The position numbers were made by a program, and so were the translations under genes. The notes beneath the pieces are model-generated. The model did not search any database, was not told where the DNA came from, and worked only from the letters and a program-made list of their open reading frames with translations. Below are positions 8,553-16,066 of a stretch of DNA of 23,675 nt, in pieces. Within the stretch, counting starts at the first letter, position 1. Each line of letters opens with the position of its first letter. Origin of the DNA: Pontimonas sp. (lineage in GTDB: Bacteria > Actinomycetota > Actinomycetes > Actinomycetales > Microbacteriaceae); contig JAFMKX010000014.1 in the NCBI GenBank assembly GCA_017852615.1, forward strand, positions 1-23,675, written 5' to 3'.

Positions 8553-8675
8553 TGGTTGTGCCACCATCCTCTTAGAACGTCCAACTTAGCTTGTCACGCA
8601 TGCCCGGAAGTTTTCGCGATATTTATGGGTGTGGCGCGCACGCGAGTCTGCGGTTCCAGATACCCTGTAGCCCGA

Positions 8676-8681
8676 TTGACG
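8676..8681 (+). promoter_or_regulatory. Possible -35 element for DUF4193
   Basis: TTGACG is a strong -35 match within the 212-bp space between the divergent sepH and DUF4193 genes. No convincing -10 hexamer stands 16-19 bp downstream, so the assignment is weak. This intergenic region (8553-8764) is the largest in the window; apart from this element and the inverted repeat at 8688-8718, nothing recognisable is seen in it. Confidence 0.25.
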
Positions 8682-8687
8682 GTGTGG

Positions 8688-8718
8688 GTTTGCCTTTTCC
8701 AAGCTTCATCAGGCAAAC
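8688..8718. repeat. Inverted repeat upstream of DUF4193
   Basis: GTTTGCCT (8688-8695) and AGGCAAAC (8711-8718) are perfect 8-bp arms around a 15-base spacer that itself contains AAGCTT. The repeat lies 46 bp before the DUF4193 ATG. It could fold as a 5' leader hairpin or be an operator. There is no T-run after it, so it is not an intrinsic terminator. Confidence 0.5.
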
Positions 8719-8764
8719 TATCGCCGCACTTCACATCACCCAAAGATTGAGGGAGTAAGCCTAG

Positions 8765-9058
8765 ATGGCCACCGATTACGACGCACCGCGCAAGTCTGAA
8801 GAGGACACCGAGTCCATTCAGGCTTTGCAGGAACGTGTGCCCGACAAGCTCTCTGGCGTTGTCGACTCCGAAGATGCTGACAACCTGGGTTCGCTCGAGC
8901 TTGCTGGACAGGACCTTGCTAACGTTGAACTCGACGTTGTCGTACTGCCACCCCAAGCCGATGAGTTCACCTGTGTGGAGTGTTTCTTGGTGAAACACCG
9001 CTCGCAGCGCGACCACGAAAGCAAGCTAGGGCCTGTCTGCCAGGAGTGCTCGCGCTAG
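8765..9058 (+). CDS. DUF4193 family zinc-binding protein
   Basis: This 97-residue acidic protein has a C-terminal four-cysteine site, C70-x2-C73 and C92-x2-C95, expected to bind zinc. It matches the actinobacterial DUF4193 family, of unknown function. The N-terminal two thirds are rich in Asp and Glu and probably partly disordered. A purine-rich ribosome site (GAGGGAG) lies about 9 bases before the ATG. It is divergent from sepH and convergent with DUF3093, the stop codons sharing CTAG at 9055-9058. The neighbouring dut-DUF3710 genes are its usual company in actinobacteria. Confidence 0.92.
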   Translation: MATDYDAPRKSEEDTESIQALQERVPDKLSGVVDSEDADNLGSLELAGQDLANVELDVVVLPPQADEFTCVECFLVKHRSQRDHESKLGPVCQECSR

Positions 9059-9498
9059 TTCTGTTCTACTCGCTCAAGGGCGTGTGCCAGTTGTGCGGGT
9101 CTCCTGCTCGAGATTAGCCAATATGGCGTCGGATCTTGGGGATCGTTGAGCGTGACCTTAACCACCGGGTCTATCCATCCGCGCAGAACCAACCATGCTC
9201 GGGCATCGAGCCCCGTGCCACGTTGCACCCGGGCATCGTCCTTGTCGTAGACATCCACTCGGGCGATGAAAGAGCGTTCAATACTCGCCGAACCAGCGCT
9301 CAGTTGCTCGGCAGAGACGGTGATCACCGGTGCGCTCAGCCACAACAGTGCCACTGACCCCCACCACAAGACCAGCCCCACCGCAATTCCCACAGCCGGG
9401 TTCAGCGGTAGGAAAATTAGCAGTGAGCCAGGCAGTAACAGGCCTAGGGCAACGACGAGCCACCAGGCGGGAGAAAGTCGTTCGCGGTAGGAGTACAT
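9055..9498 (-). CDS. DUF3093 family membrane protein
   Basis: This 147-residue protein has two hydrophobic segments near its N terminus (about 11-30 and 35-54) followed by a soluble, probably cytoplasmic domain of about 90 residues with alternating hydrophobic strands. It matches the actinobacterial DUF3093 family, usually encoded opposite dut; its function is unknown. The ATG at 9498 starts the family-typical MYSYRERLSPAWW sequence. A longer in-frame reading reaches 9666 but would run antisense through dut, so it is rejected. No strong ribosome site precedes the ATG, and only 31 bp separate it from the proposed dut start. Confidence 0.88.
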   Translation of the reverse strand: MYSYRERLSPAWWLVVALGLLLPGSLLIFLPLNPAVGIAVGLVLWWGSVALLWLSAPVITVSAEQLSAGSASIERSFIARVDVYDKDDARVQRGTGLDARAWLVLRGWIDPVVKVTLNDPQDPTPYWLISSRRPAQLAHALERVEQN

Positions 9499-9517
9499 AG
9501 CTCTATTGGACCACGTA

Positions 9518-9530
9518 TACCCTGGGGACG
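9518..9530 (+). promoter_or_regulatory. dut: Candidate -10 element giving a leaderless dut transcript
   Basis: TACCCT (9518-9523, the actinobacterial TAnnnT form; TATACC overlaps it at 9516) is followed by six bases and then GTG at 9530. Transcription starting seven bases after the hexamer would begin on the G of the start codon. No -35 is obvious. Confidence 0.4.
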
Positions 9531-9985
9531 TGGAAAAACCCGACGCGCCTGATGTCCTGATCACGGGAGTAGTGCCGCACTTTGCCCATCCCGGTGATGC
9601 CGGCGCTGACCTGTGTTCGAGCGAGGCACTGACGCTCGAGCCGGGGGAGCGGGCGCTGGTCGCCACCGGGACCTTCCTGGCGCTACCGCCTGGTTACGCT
9701 GCCTTTGTGATGCCGCGCAGTGGTCTCGCCCTGAAACACGGCATTGGGCTGGTGAATTCACCCGGTGTTATCGATGCCGGCTATCGGGGAGAAATCAAGG
9801 TGGTGTTGATCAATCACGATCGCAGCGAAGGTTTTAGTATTGAACCCGGTGATCGCATCGCCCAACTCGTTATTTCTCGCGTTGCTCAACCAATTTTCCA
9901 TCCAGTGGAAAAACTTCCGCAGAGTGATCGCTCTGCAGGGGGTTTTGGATCTACTGGAATAGCCGCACCCAAGGAGTCTTCGTGA
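9530..9985 (+). CDS. dut: dUTP diphosphatase (dUTPase)
   Basis: This enzyme hydrolyses dUTP to dUMP and pyrophosphate, keeping uracil out of DNA and supplying dTMP synthesis. The trimeric dUTPase motifs are all present: PGDAGADL (21-28), PRSG (62-65), GVIDAGYRGEIKV (79-91, with catalytic D82 and Y85), GDRIAQLV (107-114) and the C-terminal arm RSAGGFGSTG (about 135-143). The length of 151 residues is normal. The start is a choice between TTG 9506 and GTG 9530; GTG 9530 is preferred because it fits family length and sits where a leaderless transcript would begin. The stop overlaps the start of the DUF3710 gene as GTGA. Confidence 0.93.
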   Translation: MEKPDAPDVLITGVVPHFAHPGDAGADLCSSEALTLEPGERALVATGTFLALPPGYAAFVMPRSGLALKHGIGLVNSPGVIDAGYRGEIKVVLINHDRSEGFSIEPGDRIAQLVISRVAQPIFHPVEKLPQSDRSAGGFGSTGIAAPKESS

Positions 9986-10620
9986 CCACTATTCCCACCA
10001 CCGTCGACGACTTTGCGGGGGAGTATGAGAAATCTGCTCCTGCCGACCGCGCGACCGAAGGTCCGCTGGATGAAGTCGAAGCCGGAGCGATTAAGCCTGC
10101 TGTGGATCTCGGCAGCCTGCGCATTGACCCCAAACGGGGGATGCAACTTCGCTTGGAGGTAGATAAGTCCAATAACCGTGCCGTGGCAGTCACCCTGGAA
10201 TATGAAGGCTCCACGTTGCAGTTGCAACCCTTCGCCGCTCCACGCTCCTCGGGTCTGTGGCATGGAATTCGGTCCCAAATTATGGACCAAATCATCAAAC
10301 AAGGTGGCAAAGCCACCGAGGTTGAGGGCCTGTTTGGCCCGGAAGTGAAGGCCATCGTTCCCGTGCAAGCGGGGGGATCTTTTAGCACCCGGGCGGTGCG
10401 TTTTGTGGGAATTGATGGTCCCCGGTGGTTTTTGCGAGCCGTGATTGGTGGTCACGCGGCGAAGTATGCGACTGAGGCGGAGACTATTCACCAGATGATC
10501 AGAAACGTGGTGGTGGTGCGCGGCTCCATCCCGATGCCTCCGCGGGAATTGTTGCCTTTGCGGGTTCCCGCAACCTCCGACTCCGAGCAGGCCGCGCCGG
10601 TGACCGATGTCGCACTCTGA
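9982..10620 (+). CDS. DUF3710 family protein
   Basis: This 212-residue protein matches the actinobacterial DUF3710 family, found almost always directly after dut; its function is unknown. It has an acidic N-terminal stretch (about 1-45), then a compact mixed domain with features such as GSLRIDP, LQLQPFAAPRS and RFVGIDGPRWFLRAVI. No signal peptide or membrane segment is seen. The GTG start overlaps the dut stop by 4 bp (GTGA) and has AAGGAG five bases upstream, so it is probably co-translated with dut. Its 3' end overlaps the next gene by 14 bp. Confidence 0.92.
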   Translation: MTTIPTTVDDFAGEYEKSAPADRATEGPLDEVEAGAIKPAVDLGSLRIDPKRGMQLRLEVDKSNNRAVAVTLEYEGSTLQLQPFAAPRSSGLWHGIRSQIMDQIIKQGGKATEVEGLFGPEVKAIVPVQAGGSFSTRAVRFVGIDGPRWFLRAVIGGHAAKYATEAETIHQMIRNVVVVRGSIPMPPRELLPLRVPATSDSEQAAPVTDVAL

Positions 10621-11305
10621 CGAGCCCCAAGAAAGACCAGCACAGTTTTTCCAGGCGCTCTCGGGTAGTGCTCTTGCCAGTGTGCACCCGGGTGAGGAGC
10701 CCTCTCTCTCGGCACTGTGGGCTGCGGTGGGCAAGACACGCGGGCTCGTGGAGGCTTTGCTTCCCGGTGTGGGATTTCTCACTGTCTACGCTCTGAGCGC
10801 CGATGTGGTGCTCTCGGTCAGCGCACCCGTTATTGCAGCGATTGCGTTCATCCTGGTCCGAATGATTCAACGAAGCCCGGTGTTGCCGGCGTTAGCCGGG
10901 TTGGTCGGGATTGTCGCTTCTGCAGCAGTGGCGCTGAGTTCAGGCCGAGCGGAAGACAATTTTGTCCTTGGTTTTTATGTCAACGGCGTATGGATCGCAG
11001 CTCTGATCGTGTCCCTGGTGCTGCGTCGACCCCTGATGGGCTGGTTGGCGGCCACCCTGGTGGGAGATCAGCGCTGGCGCGAGCTTCCGGCAACCAAGAG
11101 CGTTGGCACCGTGGCTACCTGGATGTGGTTGGCCATGTTTATCGCCCGTTTAGGTGTTCAGTTGCCCTTGTATTACGCAGGCGAAGTTAGCGCTTTGGCT
11201 TTGGCCAAACTGTTGATGGGAATCCCGCTGTATGCCACTGTCTTGTGGCTCACCTGGTTGCTCTTTAGGGCGGTGTATCACTCCGGTGCCCCAGCGGCAC
11301 AGTGA
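10607..11305 (+). CDS. DUF3159 family integral membrane protein
   Basis: This 232-residue protein has about six membrane segments (near 47-64, 67-87, 91-111, 119-138, 165-190 and 197-222) after a soluble N terminus of about 45 residues. It matches the actinobacterial DUF3159 family, of unknown function. The ATG lies inside the end of the DUF3710 gene (14-bp overlap), so the two are coupled. In many actinobacteria an OB-fold protein and Trk potassium-uptake genes sit in this operon; neither is present here and acnA follows directly. Confidence 0.9.
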   Translation: MSHSDEPQERPAQFFQALSGSALASVHPGEEPSLSALWAAVGKTRGLVEALLPGVGFLTVYALSADVVLSVSAPVIAAIAFILVRMIQRSPVLPALAGLVGIVASAAVALSSGRAEDNFVLGFYVNGVWIAALIVSLVLRRPLMGWLAATLVGDQRWRELPATKSVGTVATWMWLAMFIARLGVQLPLYYAGEVSALALAKLLMGIPLYATVLWLTWLLFRAVYHSGAPAAQ

Positions 11306-11311
11306 TAGTAT

Positions 11312-11331
11312 TTATCTCGATATAAAGATAA
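11312..11331. promoter_or_regulatory. acnA: AT-rich 20-bp dyad upstream of acnA, candidate operator
   Basis: The sequence TTATCTCGATATAAAGATAA is an imperfect palindrome with 8 of 10 base pairs matching between half sites. It overlaps possible -10 hexamers (TAGTAT at 11306-11311 adjoins it and GATAAT at 11327-11332 overlaps its right arm), so a bound repressor could block transcription. It is much more AT-rich than its surroundings. The regulator is not identifiable from sequence alone. Confidence 0.55.
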
Positions 11332-11361
11332 TTCCCCGTGGTGGGCAGGTTAGGAGCCAAA

Positions 11362-14049
11362 GTGACCTCTCTCAATAGTTTTTCTGCACGTGACACCTTG
11401 AGCGTGGGGGAGAGTGACTACGAAATCTTCCGTGTCGATGCTGTTGCTGGTCACGAGACGCTGCCCTTTAGCCTCAAGGTCCTGTTGGAAAACCTGTTGC
11501 GCACCGAAGATGGCGCCAACATCACCCAAGAGCAGATCACGGCGATGGGGAATTGGGATCACACTGCTGAGCCCTCCACTGAAATTCAGTTCACTCCCGC
11601 TCGCGTGATTTTGCAGGACTTCACCGGTGTTCCCTGCATCGTCGATCTCGCCACGATGCGCGAGGCCATTGTCGACCTGGGCGGGGACCCTCAGAAGGTC
11701 AACCCCCTCTCGCCAGCAGAACTCGTGATTGATCACTCTGTGATTGCCGATTTGTTCGGACAGCCTGACTCCTTCACCCGAAATGTCGACATTGAGTATG
11801 AACGCAATGGCGAGCGCTACCAATTCCTTCGCTGGGGTCAAACCGCATTCGATAACTTCAAGGTGGTACCTCCGGGCACCGGAATTGTGCACCAGGTCAA
11901 TATTGAAAACCTTGCCAAGGTGACCTACACCAAAAACATCGATGGTGTGGTTCAGGCCTTCCCCGACACCTGTGTGGGAACTGACTCCCACACCACCATG
12001 GTCAATGGCCTGGGCGTTCTGGGCTGGGGAGTCGGCGGTATTGAAGCGGAAGCGGCCATGCTGGGTCAGCCCGTGTCGATGCTCATTCCCCGCGTTGTCG
12101 GTTTCAAACTCACCGGGGAAATCCCCGCTGGAGTTACCGCAACCGACGTGGTGCTGACCATTACCCAAATGCTTCGTGAGCACGGCGTGGTGGGCAAGTT
12201 TGTGGAGTTCTATGGAGCCGGTGTAGGAAGTGTCCCACTGGCCAACCGGGCAACCATTGGCAACATGAGCCCCGAGTTTGGCTCGACTGCGGCCATGTTC
12301 CCCATTGATGAGGTGACCTTGGGTTACCTGCGTCTCACCGGGCGCAGTGCACAGCAGATTGATTTGGTCGAGGCGTATGCCAAAGCCCAGGGTCTGTGGC
12401 ACGATCCCGCCCGCGAGCCTCGCTATAGCGAATACATGGAGCTTGATCTTTCCACCGTGGTGCCGAGCATTGCCGGGCCTCGACGTCCGCAGGATCGCAT
12501 TGAACTCGATGTCGCTCAGGATAAATTCCACGCCGATGTGGCTGAATTCCTCTCTGACAAGACCGCCACCTCCGGGGTTCCCGTCACCGTGGGATCTGAA
12601 AGCTTCGAGTTGGAAAACGGCGCCGTCACGATTGCGGCCATCACCTCGTGTACCAACACCTCCAACCCCTCGGTCATGCTCGCTGCCGGTCTTTTGGCCA
12701 GAAACGCTGCGCGCAAGGGTTTGAAGTCCAAGCCGTGGGTGAAGACAACCTTGGCGCCGGGCAGCAAAGTGGTCACCGATTACTACGAAAAAGCCGGTTT
12801 GATGGATGACCTCGAGGCTTTGGGCTTTTATCTGGTGGGATATGGATGCACCACCTGCATTGGTAACTCAGGACCCCTGGAACCGGAGATTTCTCAGGCT
12901 GTTAACGACAACGACTTAGCCGTCACGGCAGTTCTCTCGGGGAATCGAAACTTTGAGGGCCGCATCAATCCTGATGTGAAAATGAACTACCTCGCCAGCC
13001 CACCCCTGGTCATCGCCTATGCGTTGGCCGGAACGATGGACTTCGACTTCGATAAGCAGGCGCTCGGCGTTGATGACTCAGGCGCTGAGGTATTCCTGGC
13101 CGATATTTGGCCCGATGCTGTTGAGGTTCAGTCCACGATCGATTCGTCGATCGACACTGAGATGTTTGTGACCCAGTACGCCAGCGTCTTTGATGGCGAC
13201 GAGCGCTGGAAGTCTTTGCCGACTCCGACCGGAGACACCTTCGAGTGGAACTCTTCCTCCACCTACGTGCGCAAGCCACCGTACTTCGAGGGTATGACTC
13301 TCGAGCCCAAGCCCGTGGTGGATATCACTAACGCTCGAGTGCTGGCCCTTCTGGGGGATTCGGTGACGACCGACCACATCAGCCCTGCTGGGTCGATTAA
13401 GGCTGACTCACCGGCGGGTAAATACCTCAGTGAGAATGGCATTGACCGCTTGGATTACAACTCCTATGGCTCTCGTCGCGGTAACCACGAGGTCATGATT
13501 CGCGGCACTTTTGCCAACATTCGTCTGAAAAACAAGCTTCTTGATGGTGTCGAGGGTGGATTCACCCGCGACTTCACGACTGCTGGTGGCGACCAAACCA
13601 GCATTTATGAAGCATCAGAACACTACAAAGCAGCCGGTACCGATCTGGTTATTTTTGCTGGCAAAGAATACGGTTCAGGGTCCTCCCGAGACTGGGCAGC
13701 CAAGGGAACAAGCCTGCTGGGTGTTCGAGCCGTCATTGCCGAGAGCTTCGAGCGTATTCACCGCTCCAACCTCATTGGTATGGGAGTGATTCCGCTGCAG
13801 TTCCCCCAAGGTCAGAGTGCTGCGTCACTGGGACTCGAGGGCACCGAAACAGTGAGCATCGTAGGAATTGATGCGATCAATAACGGAGCTGTCCCCGCCA
13901 CGCTCACCGTCACGGCTGTTCCCAGTGAGCATTCCGTGGGTAAGGAAACCATCACCTTCGAGGCAGTGGTGCGGATTGATACCCCCGCAGAAGCTGACTA
14001 CTACCGAAACGGTGGAATCCTGCACTACGTGCTGCGCTCGCTACTCTAA
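11362..14049 (+). CDS. acnA: Aconitate hydratase A
   Basis: Aconitase converts citrate to isocitrate in the citrate cycle, using a [4Fe-4S] cluster. The 895-residue length is normal for AcnA. Cluster cysteines are C430 (SCTNTSNPSV), C496 and C499 (GCTTCIGNSG). The substrate-binding motif DSHTTMVNGLGVLGWGVGG occurs near residue 210, and the C-terminal swivel domain has GSSRDWAAKGTSLLGVRA. GTG 11362 is chosen because AGGAG lies exactly five bases upstream and the N terminus (TSLNSFSARDTL) fits the family; a GTG at 11338 would add eight unlikely residues. The gap from DUF3159 is 56 bp and holds a dyad, so acnA may have its own promoter and regulation. A 393-codon antisense frame over its first half is a shadow. 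Confidence 0.97.
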   Translation: MTSLNSFSARDTLSVGESDYEIFRVDAVAGHETLPFSLKVLLENLLRTEDGANITQEQITAMGNWDHTAEPSTEIQFTPARVILQDFTGVPCIVDLATMREAIVDLGGDPQKVNPLSPAELVIDHSVIADLFGQPDSFTRNVDIEYERNGERYQFLRWGQTAFDNFKVVPPGTGIVHQVNIENLAKVTYTKNIDGVVQAFPDTCVGTDSHTTMVNGLGVLGWGVGGIEAEAAMLGQPVSMLIPRVVGFKLTGEIPAGVTATDVVLTITQMLREHGVVGKFVEFYGAGVGSVPLANRATIGNMSPEFGSTAAMFPIDEVTLGYLRLTGRSAQQIDLVEAYAKAQGLWHDPAREPRYSEYMELDLSTVVPSIAGPRRPQDRIELDVAQDKFHADVAEFLSDKTATSGVPVTVGSESFELENGAVTIAAITSCTNTSNPSVMLAAGLLARNAARKGLKSKPWVKTTLAPGSKVVTDYYEKAGLMDDLEALGFYLVGYGCTTCIGNSGPLEPEISQAVNDNDLAVTAVLSGNRNFEGRINPDVKMNYLASPPLVIAYALAGTMDFDFDKQALGVDDSGAEVFLADIWPDAVEVQSTIDSSIDTEMFVTQYASVFDGDERWKSLPTPTGDTFEWNSSSTYVRKPPYFEGMTLEPKPVVDITNARVLALLGDSVTTDHISPAGSIKADSPAGKYLSENGIDRLDYNSYGSRRGNHEVMIRGTFANIRLKNKLLDGVEGGFTRDFTTAGGDQTSIYEASEHYKAAGTDLVIFAGKEYGSGSSRDWAAKGTSLLGVRAVIAESFERIHRSNLIGMGVIPLQFPQGQSAASLGLEGTETVSIVGIDAINNGAVPATLTVTAVPSEHSVGKETITFEAVVRIDTPAEADYYRNGGILHYVLRSLL

Positions 14050-14104
14050 GCCAGCTCCCAGGTTAACGAGCGTTTTCGCTTCCACCCAGACGTAAGCTAG
14101 GGAT

Positions 14105-16066
14105 ATGGCACTTCTCGAGTCGATTAATTCCCCCAGGGACCTTGAGGGTCTGTCCCTGGAGCAATTAGAAGCCTTGGCTAGCGAGATTAGGGATTTTCTG
14201 ATTTCAGAAGTTTCCCGCACTGGCGGACACCTGGGTCCAAATTTGGGTGTCGTCGAGCTCACCATCGCCCTTCATCGGGTTTTTGATTCACCGCAGGACC
14301 CGATCATCTGGGATACCGGGCACCAGTCGTATGTTCACAAGATCCTCACCGGGCGCAAGGACTTTTCGCAGCTGCGGGCAAAAGGTGGAATGGCGGGATA
14401 CCCCCAACGCAGCGAGTCAGAGCATGACATCGTGGAAAGCTCTCACGCTTCGAGCAGCCTGAGCTGGGCCGAAGGAATTTCTCGGGCTTTTCAGATGACC
14501 GGTCAGGATGACCGCTACGTCGTGGCTGTTGTCGGAGATGGCGCTCTCACCGGCGGTATGACCTGGGAAGCTCTGAACAATATTTCGCACGATAACGAGC
14601 GCAACCTGATTCTGGTGGTCAATGACAACGGGCGCTCTTATGCGCCCACCATTGGAGGCGTTGCCCGGTTCCTCTCTAAGGTGCGCGCCCAGGGTTCCTA
14701 TCGAGCTTTCAAGTCCTCTGCCGAGCGCTTTTTCGGTCTCTTTGGCGCACCAGGGCGGTCCCTCTACCGAGGCCTTCGCGGGGGAACGAGAGGGTTCCTC
14801 TCCCGCTTCGCCAATAACGAAGACCTCTATTCCAACCTCGATATCAAGTATCTGGGGCCCATCGATGGGCACAACATCGAAGACATTGAAGTAGCTCTCA
14901 ACCAAGCCAAGCAAAAAAGTGCGCCGGTCATTGTCCACGTGATTACCGAAAAAGGTCGAGGCTACGCTCCTGCGCGCAATGATGAGGCTGACCAATTTCA
15001 CGCGGTGGGCCAGATTGATCCCGCCACCGGGGAAAACATGGAGTCCTCGGACGCCCCCTCGTGGACCAGCGTGTTTGCTGAGGAAATGGTGACCCTGGCT
15101 GATGCTCACCCTCGGGTGATGGGTATCACCGCTGCCATGCTTCGCCCCACGGGGCTCTACCGCATGGCGCAAAAGTATCCCGAGCGAGTGGTCGACGTGG
15201 GCATTGCAGAACAGCACGCCGTGACCAGTGCTGCCGGTTTGGCCTATGGCGGAATGCACCCGGTCGTCGCGGTCTATGCAACGTTTATTAACCGGGCTTT
15301 TGACCAGGTGCTGATGGATGTTGCCCTCCATCGTGCGGGTGTGACGTTTGTGCTTGATCGCGCTGGGGTGACTGGCCCTGATGGTCCCAGTCACCACGGA
15401 ATGTGGGATCTTTCGATTTTGCAAGTGGTGCCCCACATCCGCCTAGCAGCACCTCGCGATGCCAAGAGACTTCGGGAAGAACTCCAGGAAGCAGTCGCTA
15501 TTGACGATGCTCCCACGGTAATTCGATTCCCGAAAGGGTCTGTCGCACCGGAGCTTGAGGCCACCCGTCGCACTGCCGATGGTGTCGATGTGTTAGCGGA
15601 AGCTCCTCATCAGGATGTCCTGATTGTTGCGGTGGGTCCGATGGCTCACATGGCCATGGATGTCAGAGCACGCCTAGCCGATCAAGGAATTGGGGCTACC
15701 GTTGTGGATCCTCGGTGGGTAGTGCCCGTGGCCCCCAGCATTGTCGAAATGGCCAGAAACCACCGCATCGTGGTCAGTATCGAAGATGGAATTCGGGTTG
15801 GTGGAGTTGGCACGCGGATTCGTCAAGAGCTCCGGGCTGCTGGCGTGGATACTGCCGTGGATGAAATCGGTCTGCCGGATGAATTCTTAGACCACGCCTC
15901 CCGGGGTGAAATCCTCGAATCCACGGGACTCACTTCCCAACACATCGCACGGAACCTGGTTGCCCAGGTACTCGGTATGAAGGTTCCCGTTGCCAGGCCT
16001 CTGCCCGAGGAAGCCAGCGAGGATAGCGCCCTCAACGAAGCTCAGGACTCAACCCAGCGCGACTAA
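14105..16066 (+). CDS. dxs: 1-deoxy-D-xylulose-5-phosphate synthase
   Basis: Dxs condenses pyruvate with glyceraldehyde 3-phosphate, the first step of the MEP isoprenoid pathway, using thiamine diphosphate. The 653-residue protein has the N-terminal TPP site with GHQSYVHKILTGR, GDGALTGGMTWEALNN (GDG at 144-146) and LVVNDNG. The pyrimidine-binding domain carries the catalytic glutamate E369 in GIAEQHAVTSAAG. The C-terminal transketolase domain follows, with a Glu/Asp/Ser-rich tail. The ATG has AGGG about five bases before it and lies 55 bp after acnA. The stop codon interlocks with that of the convergent fadB-like gene. Confidence 0.97.
   Translation: MALLESINSPRDLEGLSLEQLEALASEIRDFLISEVSRTGGHLGPNLGVVELTIALHRVFDSPQDPIIWDTGHQSYVHKILTGRKDFSQLRAKGGMAGYPQRSESEHDIVESSHASSSLSWAEGISRAFQMTGQDDRYVVAVVGDGALTGGMTWEALNNISHDNERNLILVVNDNGRSYAPTIGGVARFLSKVRAQGSYRAFKSSAERFFGLFGAPGRSLYRGLRGGTRGFLSRFANNEDLYSNLDIKYLGPIDGHNIEDIEVALNQAKQKSAPVIVHVITEKGRGYAPARNDEADQFHAVGQIDPATGENMESSDAPSWTSVFAEEMVTLADAHPRVMGITAAMLRPTGLYRMAQKYPERVVDVGIAEQHAVTSAAGLAYGGMHPVVAVYATFINRAFDQVLMDVALHRAGVTFVLDRAGVTGPDGPSHHGMWDLSILQVVPHIRLAAPRDAKRLREELQEAVAIDDAPTVIRFPKGSVAPELEATRRTADGVDVLAEAPHQDVLIVAVGPMAHMAMDVRARLADQGIGATVVDPRWVVPVAPSIVEMARNHRIVVSIEDGIRVGGVGTRIRQELRAAGVDTAVDEIGLPDEFLDHASRGEILESTGLTSQHIARNLVAQVLGMKVPVARPLPEEASEDSALNEAQDSTQRD

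Noticed and set aside
9499..9666. N-terminal extension of DUF3093 to 9666
   Set aside because: It is antisense to dut and reads as a low-complexity Ser/Ala/Pro-rich stretch, while MYSYRERLSP at 9498 fits the family start.
9886..10782. 298-codon open frame antisense to the dut-DUF3710-DUF3159 junctions
   Set aside because: It crosses three well-supported coupled genes and has low-complexity composition.
11350..12531. 393-codon open frame antisense to acnA
   Set aside because: It runs opposite the conserved first half of acnA, has no recognisable domain or ribosome site, and is explained by codon bias of the sense gene leaving the opposite frame free of stops.
14050..14104. Small hairpin AGCG-TTTT-CGCT between acnA and dxs as a terminator
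   Set aside because: The stem is only four to five pairs and no T-run follows, so it is not a credible intrinsic terminator.
14417..15436. 339-codon open frame antisense to dxs
   Set aside because: The sense strand has all Dxs motifs; the antisense product is His- and Arg-rich with no family resemblance.
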